A DNA stretch of 34,843 nt from Pseudomonadota bacterium (GTDB taxonomy: Bacteria; Pseudomonadota; Alphaproteobacteria; Rhizobiales; Rhizobiaceae): contig JAEZXX010000001.1 of the NCBI GenBank assembly GCA_023419535.1, forward strand, positions 1 through 34,843. The letters are read 5' to 3'. A program made the translations under genes and the position numbers. The notes under the pieces were generated by a model. It worked only from the letters and a program-made list of their open reading frames with translations. It did not search any database and was not told where the DNA came from. Of this stretch, positions 20,806 through 28,505 are shown piece after piece (the stretch's first letter is position 1; every line of letters begins with the position of its first letter).

Positions 20806-20807
20806 CG

Positions 20808-21947
20808 ATGCGCATCAAGGATATCCCGATGAGACTGCTCCTGTCGGCGGCCCTGGCCGGCATCCTGACGCTGCCCGCGGCCGCGCAGGAAGCGCAGGCT
20901 CCGGCAGCGCAAGCCCCGGCCGCCGAGGCTCCGGCCGAAGGGCTCGACCCGGTGGCCCCGGCCGAGGGTGCCGACGCGGCACAGGAGGCCGAGGCTGCCC
21001 GGGAGGGTGAGGCCGAGGCGACGACCGAACCCGCCGAGGGCGAGGACGCGGCCGGCGAAGCCGCCGACGGCGTGATCGAGGGCCCGGCACCGGGCGAGGC
21101 GCCGCAGGCCTCCTCCGGCACCGAGGAGGCTGTCGCGGGCGCGGACGCCGAGCACGACGAGGCGGCCGAGGAACACGGCACGCCGCACTATCCGATCAAC
21201 AAGCCGCGCCACGTCGACTGGAGCTTCGCCGGGCCGTTCGGCCACTGGGACATCGGCCAGCTGCAGCGCGGCCTCAAGGTCTATCGCGAGGTCTGCGCCG
21301 CCTGCCACGGGCTCGACCTCGTCGCGTTCCGCAACCTCGAGGACCTCGGCTATTCGGACCCGCAGGTCCGCGCCCTCGCGGCCGAGTACCAGATCGAGGA
21401 CCCCCTACCGAATGCGGAGGGCGAGATGTTCGAGCGCCCCGGCATTCCGTCGGACCGCTTCCCGAACCCCTACGCCAACCCCGAGCAGGCTGCGGCCTCG
21501 AACGGCGGGGCGGTGCCGCCCGACCTGTCGCTCATGGCCAAGGCACGCGCGGTGGAGCGCGGCTTCCCGCTCTTCGTCTTCGACATCTTCACGCAGTATG
21601 CCGAGAACGGGCCGGACTACATCTACTCGCTCCTGACCGGCTACGGGCAGGAGGTGCCGGACTACTACGAGATCCAGCCGGGCACGCACTTCAACCCGTA
21701 CTTCACTGGCGGCATCGCGCTGGCGATGGCCGCGCCCCTGTCGGACGACGTCGTCACCTATGACGACGGTGCCCCGCAGACGGTCGACCAGTACGCGCGG
21801 GACGTGTCCGCCTTCATGATGTGGGCCGCAGAGCCGCACCTCGTGGAGCGCAAGGCGACCGGTTTCGTGGTGATGCTCTTCCTCATCATCTTCGGCGGTC
21901 TGCTCTATGCGGTGAAGCGCAAAGTCTGGGCCTCGACCCCGCACTGA
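20808..21947 (+). CDS. petC: cytochrome c1 of the bc1 complex with acidic N-terminal extension
   Basis: A 379-residue cytochrome c1. A Sec signal peptide ends near AAAQ (residues 24-27). The haem-binding CAACH is at 163-167 and the axial methionine is expected in ALAMAAPLSDD. The C-terminal anchor helix FVVMLFLIIFGGLLYAV is followed by a basic stop-transfer KRK. Unusual is the stretch from about 28 to 124: Ala/Glu/Pro-rich, with 27 Asp/Glu, one Arg and no Lys, placed between the signal peptide and the catalytic domain. A comparable acidic domain is known from Paracoccus cytochrome c1. The start could also be the ATG at 20829, which has AAGGA seven bases before it and would shorten the signal peptide by seven residues. 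Last gene of petABC, followed by a strong terminator. Confidence 0.96.
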   Translation: MRIKDIPMRLLLSAALAGILTLPAAAQEAQAPAAQAPAAEAPAEGLDPVAPAEGADAAQEAEAAREGEAEATTEPAEGEDAAGEAADGVIEGPAPGEAPQASSGTEEAVAGADAEHDEAAEEHGTPHYPINKPRHVDWSFAGPFGHWDIGQLQRGLKVYREVCAACHGLDLVAFRNLEDLGYSDPQVRALAAEYQIEDPLPNAEGEMFERPGIPSDRFPNPYANPEQAAASNGGAVPPDLSLMAKARAVERGFPLFVFDIFTQYAENGPDYIYSLLTGYGQEVPDYYEIQPGTHFNPYFTGGIALAMAAPLSDDVVTYDDGAPQTVDQYARDVSAFMMWAAEPHLVERKATGFVVMLFLIIFGGLLYAVKRKVWASTPH

Positions 21948-21975
21948 CCGGGTCTCCCCGACGGGACGTTGCGCG

Positions 21976-22010
21976 AACCCCGCCCTGCAAAGGGCGGGGT
22001 TCTTTCGTTC
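21976..22010 (+). terminator. rho-independent terminator of petABC
   Basis: AACCCCGCCCT (21976-21986) and AGGGCGGGGTT (21991-22001) form an 11-bp perfect stem around GCAA, followed by CTTTCGTTC. It starts 28 bp past the petC stop. Confidence 0.9.
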
Positions 22011-22039
22011 CGGCCGCCTCCTTCTCAAAACCGGGCGCG

Positions 22040-22057
22040 TCGTCATACGGTTGTGAC
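22040..22057 (+). promoter_or_regulatory. possible Pho box upstream of the alkaline phosphatase gene
   Basis: TCGTCAT, four bases, then TTGTGAC resembles the PhoB direct repeat CTGTCAT-N4-CTGTCAC at about ten of fourteen positions. It lies 61 bp before the start codon, in a local dip in GC. The match is imperfect and I cannot test its significance. Confidence 0.3.
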
Positions 22058-22118
22058 AGGGCGATCCTAGTTCGGCGTCGTCGCCCGAGGGGCAAACCGA
22101 CATCTGAGAGGACCGACG

Positions 22119-23576
22119 ATGATGATCCTGAAGCGCACCGCCATCGCGCTCGTCATGGGCACCGCCCTTTCCACCGGTGCCGCCGCGCAGGAGACGGCCA
22201 CTCCCGCCACGGCCCGCAACGTGATCCTGATGATCTCCGACGGCACGGGCATCGAGACCTGGCGCGCGGCGAGCTACTACCGCTTCGGCGCGCTCGGCCA
22301 TCAGGCCTACGACGAGTTCGACGTGAAGGTCTTCAGCTCGACCCATCCGCTGAACACGTCCACCACGCCCACCAAGTCCGACGAGGGCCGCGTCGAGTTC
22401 GACCCGGCCCAGCTCTGGACGAGCGGCGAGGTCGACACCGTGTTCGAAGGGCGTCTCGGGGACTACAAGGGGTTTTTCGACGGCTACGACTACTCGCGCG
22501 ACCAGTATACGGACTCGGCCGCCGCCGGCACGGCGCTCGCCTCGGGCCGCAAGACCTACAACAGCGCCATCAACTGGTCGAACGACGACGAGCCGATGAA
22601 GCACATCGGCGAGTATGTCGTGGAGAGCGGGCGTGCGCTCGGCGTCGTCTCCTCGGTCCAGTGGACGCACGCGACCCCGGCCGCCTTCCTGGCGCACAAC
22701 GCCAACCGCAACGAATATGCCGCGATGGGCCGGCAGATCGTCGAGAGCGGTCTGGCGACCGTCGTCATGGGCGCCGGCCATCCGGGCTTCGATGACAACG
22801 GCGTCGCGCGCCCGATCGAGGACGAGGAGTACTACGAATTCGTGGGAGGCTCCGAGATCTGGGAGCGTCTCGTCGCGGGCGAGACCGACTATCGCCTGAT
22901 CGAGAGCGCCGAGGACTTCACCGCGCTGGCCGCCGGCGAGCTCGACATGCAGGGCAAGGAGAAGGTGCTCGGCACGGCGCAGGCCGCCGCGACCCTCCAG
23001 TTCAACCGCGAGGGCGTCGCGCTCGGGGACCGCATCGAGAACGTGCCCGAACTGGCGCTGATGACCACCGGCGCGCTGGAGGTCCTGTCCGGCAACGAGA
23101 ACGGCTTCTTCCTGATGGTCGAGGGCGGTGCGGTCGACTGGGCCGCGCACGCCAACAACCTGCCGCGCCTCATCGAGGAGCAGGTCGATTTCGACATCGC
23201 GGTCGAGGCGGCGGTCGAGTGGGTGGAGGAGAACTCCTCCTTCGACGAGACGCTGATCATCGTCACCACCGACCACGGCAACGGCCTCCTTCAGGGCCCG
23301 AACTCGCATCGTGAGGCCTATGAGGGCATCGTCAACCAAGGCGCGGGCGCGATGCCGCTGGTGCGCTGGCATTCGGACACCCACACGCGCGAGCTCGTCC
23401 CGCTCTGGGCCCACGGCCACGGCGCCGACTTCTTCTCGCGCGTCGCGCAGAGCGATCCCGGTCTGGCCGCCTACGAGGTTCCGCAGGAGGCGCAGGTCTA
23501 TGTCGACAACACCGACGTCTTCCGCGCCACCGCCGAGGCGATGGGCATCCAGACCGACGTCCCGCCGATGAACTGA
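22119..23576 (+). CDS. alkaline phosphatase, exported
   Basis: A 485-residue alkaline phosphatase of the PhoA superfamily, releasing phosphate from monoesters in the periplasm. A Sec signal peptide (basic start, hydrophobic core, AAAQE) covers about the first 24 residues. Catalytic parts: Asp41 in ILMISDGTG, the nucleophile Ser133 in YTDSAAAGTAL, Thr183-His184, Glu335 with Asp340 and His344 in EGGAVDWAAH, Asp385-His386 in TTDHGNG, and His422 in HTRELVPLWA. The motif TTDHGNG departs from the usual TADHxxGG, and GDG at the first metal site is SDG. It has its own upstream region with a possible Pho box, and a terminator downstream, so it is probably a single-gene unit induced by phosphate shortage (inference). 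Confidence 0.93.
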   Translation: MMILKRTAIALVMGTALSTGAAAQETATPATARNVILMISDGTGIETWRAASYYRFGALGHQAYDEFDVKVFSSTHPLNTSTTPTKSDEGRVEFDPAQLWTSGEVDTVFEGRLGDYKGFFDGYDYSRDQYTDSAAAGTALASGRKTYNSAINWSNDDEPMKHIGEYVVESGRALGVVSSVQWTHATPAAFLAHNANRNEYAAMGRQIVESGLATVVMGAGHPGFDDNGVARPIEDEEYYEFVGGSEIWERLVAGETDYRLIESAEDFTALAAGELDMQGKEKVLGTAQAAATLQFNREGVALGDRIENVPELALMTTGALEVLSGNENGFFLMVEGGAVDWAAHANNLPRLIEEQVDFDIAVEAAVEWVEENSSFDETLIIVTTDHGNGLLQGPNSHREAYEGIVNQGAGAMPLVRWHSDTHTRELVPLWAHGHGADFFSRVAQSDPGLAAYEVPQEAQVYVDNTDVFRATAEAMGIQTDVPPMN

Positions 23577-23598
23577 CGGACCGTTCCGTCCGGCGATC

Positions 23599-23626
23599 GA
23601 AAGGCGGCTCCGGCCGCCTTTCTTCG
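23599..23626 (+). terminator. rho-independent terminator of the alkaline phosphatase gene
   Basis: GAAAGGCGGC (23599-23608) and GCCGCCTTTC (23613-23622) form a 10-bp perfect stem around TCCG, followed by TTCG. It starts 22 bp past the stop. Confidence 0.82.
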
Positions 23627-23653
23627 TCGAAGGCTCCGGCGCATATAGGCGCC

Positions 23654-24796
23654 ATGACTGCCGCGCTCCGACGCTTCCTGGACGAGGACGCCGCCCGTCT
23701 CGGCTTCGACGCCGTGGGCGTGGCGCGGGCGCGCGAAGACGCCGTCGCCGCGGGCGGCCTCGACGAGTTCATCGAGAAGGGGCGCTACGGCACGATGGGC
23801 TGGATGCCCGAGACCGCCGAACGACGCCGCTCGGCGACGAGTCTCTGGCCGCAGGCCCGCAGCGTCGTCGTCCTCGGGCTGAACTACGGACCGGGCGAGG
23901 ATCCGCTCGCCAATCTCTCGCGCGTCGACCGGGGCACGATCTCCGTCTACGCCCGGAACCGCGACTACCACGACGTCGTGAAGGGCAAGCTGAAGGAGCT
24001 GGCCGGACGGCTGATCGCCAGGGCGCGCCGCGACGGGCTGGGGGAACATGATGCCAAGGTCTTCGTCGATACCGCCCCGCTCATGGAGAAGCCGCTGGGG
24101 CAGGCGGCCGGGCTCGGCTGGCAGGGCAAGCACACCAATCTCGTCGCCCGCGACTTCGGCTCCTGGCTCTTCCTTGGCTCGATCCTGACGACGCTCGACC
24201 TTTCCGAGGACGAGCCGGGCCGCGACCTCTGCGGCTCCTGCCGGGCCTGCCAGGACGCCTGCCCGACCGGCGCCTTCCCCGCGCCCTACAAGCTCGATGC
24301 CCGACGCTGCATCTCCTATCTGACGATCGAGACCAAGGCGGTGGTGCCGGCCGAATTCCGGACGGCCATGGGCAACCGCATCTACGGCTGCGACGACTGC
24401 CTCGCCGTCTGCCCCTGGAACAAGTTCGCCCGCGAGGCGCGGGAGGCGAAGCTCAAGGCGCGGGAGGATCTGAAGAGCCCGGCGCTGGCCGATCTCCTGG
24501 CGCTCGACGATTCCGGATTCCGGGCACTCTTCTCCGGCTCGCCGATCAAGCGGATCGGGCGGGACAAGTTCGTCTCCAACTGCCTGATCGCGGCGGGCAA
24601 CAGCGCCGACCTCCGCCTTCTGGCCTCCGTGCGCGCCCTCGCCGGGGACGAGGCTCCGCTGGTGCGCGCCATGGCGGTCTGGGCGCTCCATCGGCTCGAC
24701 CCGGACGAGGCCTTGGCGCGGCGGGCGGACGCACTTGATAGGGAGGAGGAATCAATCGTCAGGAGCGAATGGCATGCTCTGGGGTCGCCAGGCTGA
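23654..24796 (+). CDS. queG: epoxyqueuosine reductase
   Basis: A 380-residue QueG, the cobalamin-dependent enzyme that reduces epoxyqueuosine to queuosine in tRNA. The catalytic region FVDTAPLMEKPLGQAAGLGWQ includes Asp139, the expected proton donor. Two 4Fe-4S clusters are supplied by CGSCRACQDACP (Cys193, 196, 199, 203) and by Cys219 with YGCDDCLAVCPWN (Cys246, 249, 253). The C-terminal ~100 residues are helical HEAT-like repeats (LADLLALDD..., ALVRAMAVWALHRL-type), as in the known structures. The length is standard. The end overlaps the following small gene by 23 bp. A start at 23654 is close to the terminator of the phosphatase gene, so a promoter must sit in the ~30 bp between or the gene depends on read-through. 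Confidence 0.95.
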   Translation: MTAALRRFLDEDAARLGFDAVGVARAREDAVAAGGLDEFIEKGRYGTMGWMPETAERRRSATSLWPQARSVVVLGLNYGPGEDPLANLSRVDRGTISVYARNRDYHDVVKGKLKELAGRLIARARRDGLGEHDAKVFVDTAPLMEKPLGQAAGLGWQGKHTNLVARDFGSWLFLGSILTTLDLSEDEPGRDLCGSCRACQDACPTGAFPAPYKLDARRCISYLTIETKAVVPAEFRTAMGNRIYGCDDCLAVCPWNKFAREAREAKLKAREDLKSPALADLLALDDSGFRALFSGSPIKRIGRDKFVSNCLIAAGNSADLRLLASVRALAGDEAPLVRAMAVWALHRLDPDEALARRADALDREEESIVRSEWHALGSPG

Positions 24797-25142
24797 CGCG
24801 GTGAAGACCGCTGTGGAAGAGAAGGGTGCGGCGGTCGCGAGCGCGTTCCGGCACGTCGGCGAGGGGGATCTGGAGAAGGCGAAGGCGTCGCTCTCGGCGG
24901 CAGGCGTCGGCCTGCCGGAGGCGTTCCGCGACACCCGTGCCCTCGGCGCGCTGGCGATCGGCGCCTGCGCCTTCGGGGCGGTCGCCATCGGAGCCTTCGC
25001 GATCGGGCGGCTTTCGGTCGGGCGCATGTCGATCGGCGACGCCCGGATCGGCAAGCTGACGATCGGCGAGCTGGAGGTCCAGTCGCTGACGCGTCCGGAA
25101 TTCGTCGACCGCCTGGCGGCGAGGCTGCCTTCGTGGCGCTGA
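24774..25142 (+). CDS. small protein with pentapeptide-like beta-helix repeats
   Basis: 122 residues. Residues 57-102 consist of short repeats, (A/L)xIG-x with Ile/Val/Phe every fifth position (ALAIG, ACAFG, AVAIG, AFAIG, RLSVG, RMSIG, DARIG, KLTIG), the pattern of a right-handed beta-helix. A helical, Lys/Glu-rich head (residues 8-43) precedes it and the end is basic. No signal peptide or known catalytic motif is seen. The ATG at 24774 follows AGGAG with eight-base spacing and overlaps queG by 23 bp; a TTG at 24735 is in frame but weak. It overlaps the frame of the SDR gene's N-terminal extension at 25133-25142. Function unknown; such repeats may be scaffolds or binding platforms. Confidence 0.7.
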   Translation: MLWGRQADAVKTAVEEKGAAVASAFRHVGEGDLEKAKASLSAAGVGLPEAFRDTRALGALAIGACAFGAVAIGAFAIGRLSVGRMSIGDARIGKLTIGELEVQSLTRPEFVDRLAARLPSWR

Positions 25143-25189
25143 GCCTTGCCGCCGCCAACGACGACGGACGGCATGCGGAGGGCGCGTCC

Positions 25190-26095
25190 ATGCGCGCCTT
25201 CGTCTTCGGCTGCGGCTACTCGGCCGGCGCCTTCGTGCAGGAAGCGGGGTTGGCCGCGGTCGAAGGCGTGACGACGCGCTCGGCCGGGAAGGCGGCGAGC
25301 CTTGCCGCGCGGGGGCTGAGACCGCACGTCTTCGACGGCGAGACGCCGGGGGAGGGGATCGACGCGGCCCTTCACCGGGCGACGCACATCCTCGTCTCCA
25401 TCCCGCCCGGACATGCGGCCCCGCCGGGGGCTTCGGTCGGCGGCGCCAACGCCACTCCCGGCGATCCGGTGCTGCGCTGGTATCGCGACGCGATCGTGCA
25501 TGGCGCGCCGGATCTCGCCTGGATCGGCTATCTGTCGACCATCGGCGTCTATGGCGATCATGACGGCGCCTGGATCGACGAGAGCGCCGATCTCGCCTCG
25601 ACGTCCGAGCGCGGGCGCGAGCGAATCGCGGCCGAACGCGCCTGGATGGAGGCTGGGGATGAGGCGGATGTGCCCGTCGCGATCCTGCGCCTGTCCGGGA
25701 TCTACGGGCCCGGCCGCAGCGCCTTCGACAAGCTGCGCGAGGGCAAGGCGCGGCGCGTCGTGAAGCCCGGACAGGTCTTCAACCGCATCCACGTGGAGGA
25801 CATCGCGGGCGCCGCTTTCCATCTGGCGACGAACCGGATCGGCGGGGTCTTCAACGTGACCGACGACGAGCCGGCACCGCCGCAGGACGTGATCGAGCAC
25901 GCCGCGCGCCTCGCCGGCCTGCCGGTGCCGCCCGACGCGCCCTTCGAGCCGGAGGCCCTGTCGGCGATGGCCCGCTCCTTCTGGGGCGAGAACAAGCGCG
26001 TCGGCAACGACGCGCTGAAGGCGACCGGCTACGCGCTGCGCCACCCTGACTACCGCGCCGGCCTCGCCTTGATCCTCAGCCGAGAGGGGCGCTGA
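25190..26095 (+). CDS. extended SDR-type NAD(P)-dependent epimerase/dehydratase family protein
   Basis: A 301-residue Rossmann-fold protein. The nucleotide-binding start is MRAFVFGCGYSAGAF, a GxGYxA variant seen in YeeZ-like atypical SDR proteins in place of GxxGxxG. ILVSIPPG and IGYLSTIGVYGDH follow; the STxxVYG matches the SDR active-site strand, but the usual YxxxK has become E-R-I-A-A-E-R-A-W after the segment, so classical SDR catalysis is doubtful. The start at 25190 has GGAGGG seven bases before it; a GTG at 25133 would add 19 residues before the nucleotide loop and is unlikely. It follows the repeat protein closely and is convergent with glcB, 22 bp away. Substrate unknown. Confidence 0.85.
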   Translation: MRAFVFGCGYSAGAFVQEAGLAAVEGVTTRSAGKAASLAARGLRPHVFDGETPGEGIDAALHRATHILVSIPPGHAAPPGASVGGANATPGDPVLRWYRDAIVHGAPDLAWIGYLSTIGVYGDHDGAWIDESADLASTSERGRERIAAERAWMEAGDEADVPVAILRLSGIYGPGRSAFDKLREGKARRVVKPGQVFNRIHVEDIAGAAFHLATNRIGGVFNVTDDEPAPPQDVIEHAARLAGLPVPPDAPFEPEALSAMARSFWGENKRVGNDALKATGYALRHPDYRAGLALILSREGR

Positions 26096-26104
26096 GCGCC
26101 CCTC
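26084..26104. terminator. short hairpin between convergent genes
   Basis: GAGGGGCGC (26084-26092) and GCGCCCCTC (26096-26104) form a 9-bp stem whose loop is the TGA stop of the SDR gene. It lies between the SDR and glcB stops. There is no T-run on either strand, so it may act in both directions only weakly. Confidence 0.45.
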
Positions 26105-26117
26105 CGGTCTGCCGGCG

Positions 26118-28301
26118 TCAAGCGGAGGCGCGGCCCCGCGCCTTCTTCTCCAGCCGTCGGCGGTGGAGCACCGGCTCGGTATAGCCGCTCGGCTGCTCGG
26201 TCCCCTTCAGGACGAGGTCGAGGGCCGCCTGGAAGGCGATGGAGCGCTCGAAGTCCGGCGCCATCTGCTCGTAGGTCGCATCGTTCGCGTTCTGCCCGTC
26301 CACGATTTTGGCCATGCGCTGCATGGTCTCGACGACCTGATCCTTCGACACGACGCCGTGCCGCAGCCAGTTGGCGATGTGCTGGGAGGAGATCCGGCAG
26401 GTGGCGCGGTCCTCCATCAGCCCCACATCGTTGATGTCCGGCACCTTGGAACAGCCGACGCCGGCATCCACCCAGCGCACCACGTAGCCGAGGATGCCCT
26501 GCGCGTTGTTGTCGAGCTCGGCCTGGATGTCCGCTTCGCTCCAGTTGGGGCGAACGGCGACGGGGATCGACAGCACCTCCGAGAGCTTGGCGCGGCTCTG
26601 CCCCTCGAGTTCGGCCTGACGCTCGGCGACCGAGACGCGGTGATAGTGCGTGGCGTGCAGCGTCGCGGCCGTCGGCGAGGGCACCCAGGCCGTGTTCGCG
26701 CCGGCCTTCGGGTGGCCGATCTTGACCTCCAGCATCTCGGCCATGCGGTCCGGCATCGCCCACATGCCCTTGCCGATCTGGGCATGACCCTTGAGGCCGC
26801 AGGCCAGACCCACATCGACGTTGCGGTCCTCGTAGGCCTTGATCCAGGTGGACGACTTCATGTCGCCCTTGCGGATCATCGGACCGAGCTCCATCGAGGT
26901 GTGCATCTCGTCGCCGGTGCGGTCGAGGAAGCCCGTGTTGATGAAGACGACGCGGTGGCGGGCCTGGCGGATGCATTCGGCGAGGTTCACCGTGGTGCGG
27001 CGCTCCTCGTCCATGATGCCCATCTTGACCGTGTAGCGCTCCAGCCTGAGCGCGTCCTCCACGCGACCGAAGGTCTCGTTTGCGAAGGCGACCTCGTCCG
27101 GGCCGTGCATCTTCGGCTTGACGATGTAGACCGAGCCGGCTCTCGAGTTCTTCGGGCCGTCCGTCTTGTTCAGGTCGTGCATGGCGATGAGGGTGGTGAA
27201 CATCGCGTCCATCAGACCCTCGGGCGCCTCCGAACCGTCCTTCAGGCGAATGGCGGGGTTCGTCATCAGGTGCCCGACATTGCGCACGAGCATCAGCGAG
27301 CGGCCGGGCAGCGTCAGGACGGAGCCGTCCGGCGCGGTGTAGTCGCGGTCGTCCTCCAGACGCCGGGTGACCGTCTGGCCGCCCTTCTCGAACGTGTCCG
27401 CCAGATCGCCCTTCATCAGGCCGAGCCAGTTGGAATAGACGAGGACCTTGTCCTCCGCGTCGACGGCTGCGACCGAATCCTCGCAGTCCTGGATGGTCGT
27501 CAGCGCGGACTCCAGAACGACGTCCGAAATGCCCGCTCCATCGGTGGAGCCGATGGGGGAGGAGCGGTCGATCACGATCTCGGCGTGGAGGCCGTTGGTG
27601 CGCAGGAGAACGGCGGTGGGCGCATCGGGCGCGCCGCGATAGCCGGCGAACTGCTTCGGGTCGGCGAGCGGCAGGTGACGCCCGTCGGCCGTCAGGATCT
27701 CGAGCCGGCCGTTCTCGACATGCAGGCCGGTCGCCTCGCTCCAGGCCGCGCCCGAGACGGGGGCGGAGGCGTCGAGGAACTCGCGCGCCCAGGCGATCAC
27801 GCGTTCGCCGCGCTTGGGGTTGTAGCCGCGGCCCTTCTCGGCGCCTCCGTCTTCCGCGATCGCATCCGTGCCGTACAGGGCGTCGTAGAGCGAACCCCAG
27901 CGCGCGTTCGCCGCGTTCAGCGCGTAGCGCGCATTGGTGACGGGCACGACGAGCTGAGGGCCGGCGACGCCGGCGATCTCCGGATCGACATTCGTGGTCT
28001 CGACCTTCACGCCGCCCTTGTCCTCGACGAGATAGCCGATCTCGCGCAGGAAGGCCTCGTACTCCGCGCCGTCGACGCTGCCTCCCTTTCGGGCGCGGCA
28101 CCATTCGTCGATCTTCGCCTGGAGATCGTCGCGCACGGCGAGAAGCTCGCGATTGCGCGGGGCGAGGTCGTGGAGAAGATCCGACAGCGCCGTCCAGAAG
28201 GCGTCCGGCTCGATTCCGGTGCCCGGCAGGGCCCGGGCTTCCGTGAATTCCTTCAGCTCGGGTGCGACCTGCAGCCCGTGCAACTCGATCATCTGGCTCA
28301 T
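26118..28301 (-). CDS. glcB: malate synthase G
   Basis: A 727-residue malate synthase G, joining glyoxylate and acetyl-CoA to malate in the glyoxylate cycle. Length and motifs are those of the monomeric G form: the Mg-site region with the catalytic arginine in MLVRNVGHLMT (Arg340), TWIKAYEDRNVDVGLACGLKG (in part) with an AxIGKGMWAMPD segment, and the catalytic base Asp631 in MEDRATCRISSQHIANWL. The start at 28301 follows AGGGGGAAGCG, a good ribosome-binding site; the open frame continues upstream to 28364 without family support. It is a single gene, divergent from the 5'-nucleotidase. A TTGACA -35 sequence lies about 60 bp upstream. Isocitrate lyase is not in this window. Confidence 0.97.
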   Translation of the reverse strand: MSQMIELHGLQVAPELKEFTEARALPGTGIEPDAFWTALSDLLHDLAPRNRELLAVRDDLQAKIDEWCRARKGGSVDGAEYEAFLREIGYLVEDKGGVKVETTNVDPEIAGVAGPQLVVPVTNARYALNAANARWGSLYDALYGTDAIAEDGGAEKGRGYNPKRGERVIAWAREFLDASAPVSGAAWSEATGLHVENGRLEILTADGRHLPLADPKQFAGYRGAPDAPTAVLLRTNGLHAEIVIDRSSPIGSTDGAGISDVVLESALTTIQDCEDSVAAVDAEDKVLVYSNWLGLMKGDLADTFEKGGQTVTRRLEDDRDYTAPDGSVLTLPGRSLMLVRNVGHLMTNPAIRLKDGSEAPEGLMDAMFTTLIAMHDLNKTDGPKNSRAGSVYIVKPKMHGPDEVAFANETFGRVEDALRLERYTVKMGIMDEERRTTVNLAECIRQARHRVVFINTGFLDRTGDEMHTSMELGPMIRKGDMKSSTWIKAYEDRNVDVGLACGLKGHAQIGKGMWAMPDRMAEMLEVKIGHPKAGANTAWVPSPTAATLHATHYHRVSVAERQAELEGQSRAKLSEVLSIPVAVRPNWSEADIQAELDNNAQGILGYVVRWVDAGVGCSKVPDINDVGLMEDRATCRISSQHIANWLRHGVVSKDQVVETMQRMAKIVDGQNANDATYEQMAPDFERSIAFQAALDLVLKGTEQPSGYTEPVLHRRRLEKKARGRASA

Positions 28302-28335
28302 CGCTTCCCCCTTCGCGGCCGTGCGGTCTTCTCGG

Positions 28336-28364
28336 AGATCGACCATCCGCTTGGCTCTTGTCAA
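28336..28364 (-). promoter_or_regulatory. glcB: putative glcB promoter
   Basis: On the minus strand a perfect TTGACA (28359-28364) is followed after 17 bp by CGATCT (28336-28341; three of six). It lies 35-63 bp before the glcB ATG, in a 204-bp gap shared with the divergent 5'-nucleotidase gene. Confidence 0.45.
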
Positions 28365-28505
28365 ATGGACGACACCCGCGCCGTGCTATCGAAGCGCCGG
28401 CCGCCTTGACTCGGCGGGCCCGGGCCGGTGCAACTGGGCGCCTGGGGACAGGCGGGGCCGGCACGGGCCGTTCAAGACGAAGCCGAAGACGAAGGATCAG
28501 AGGAC

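Noticed and set aside
23311..23571. Arg/Ser/Thr-rich plus-strand frame within the alkaline phosphatase gene.
   Set aside because: It lies in a shifted frame of a gene with intact motifs on both sides, so there is no frameshift and no second product.
28358..28375. A second Pho-box-like repeat (TTGTCAA-N4-ACGACAC) before the 5'-nucleotidase gene.
   Set aside because: Only about nine of fourteen positions fit and it coincides with the glcB -35 sequence, which explains its main part.
26163..28409. A 748-codon open frame antisense to malate synthase, and similar long antisense frames over petB, the BatA/DUF4159 gene and the ABC pair.
   Set aside because: High GC removes stop codons from the opposite strand. 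These translations are low in hydrophobic cores, rich in Arg/Asp/Glu/Gln or Pro/Ser, and show no family motif, while the sense frames have complete motifs.
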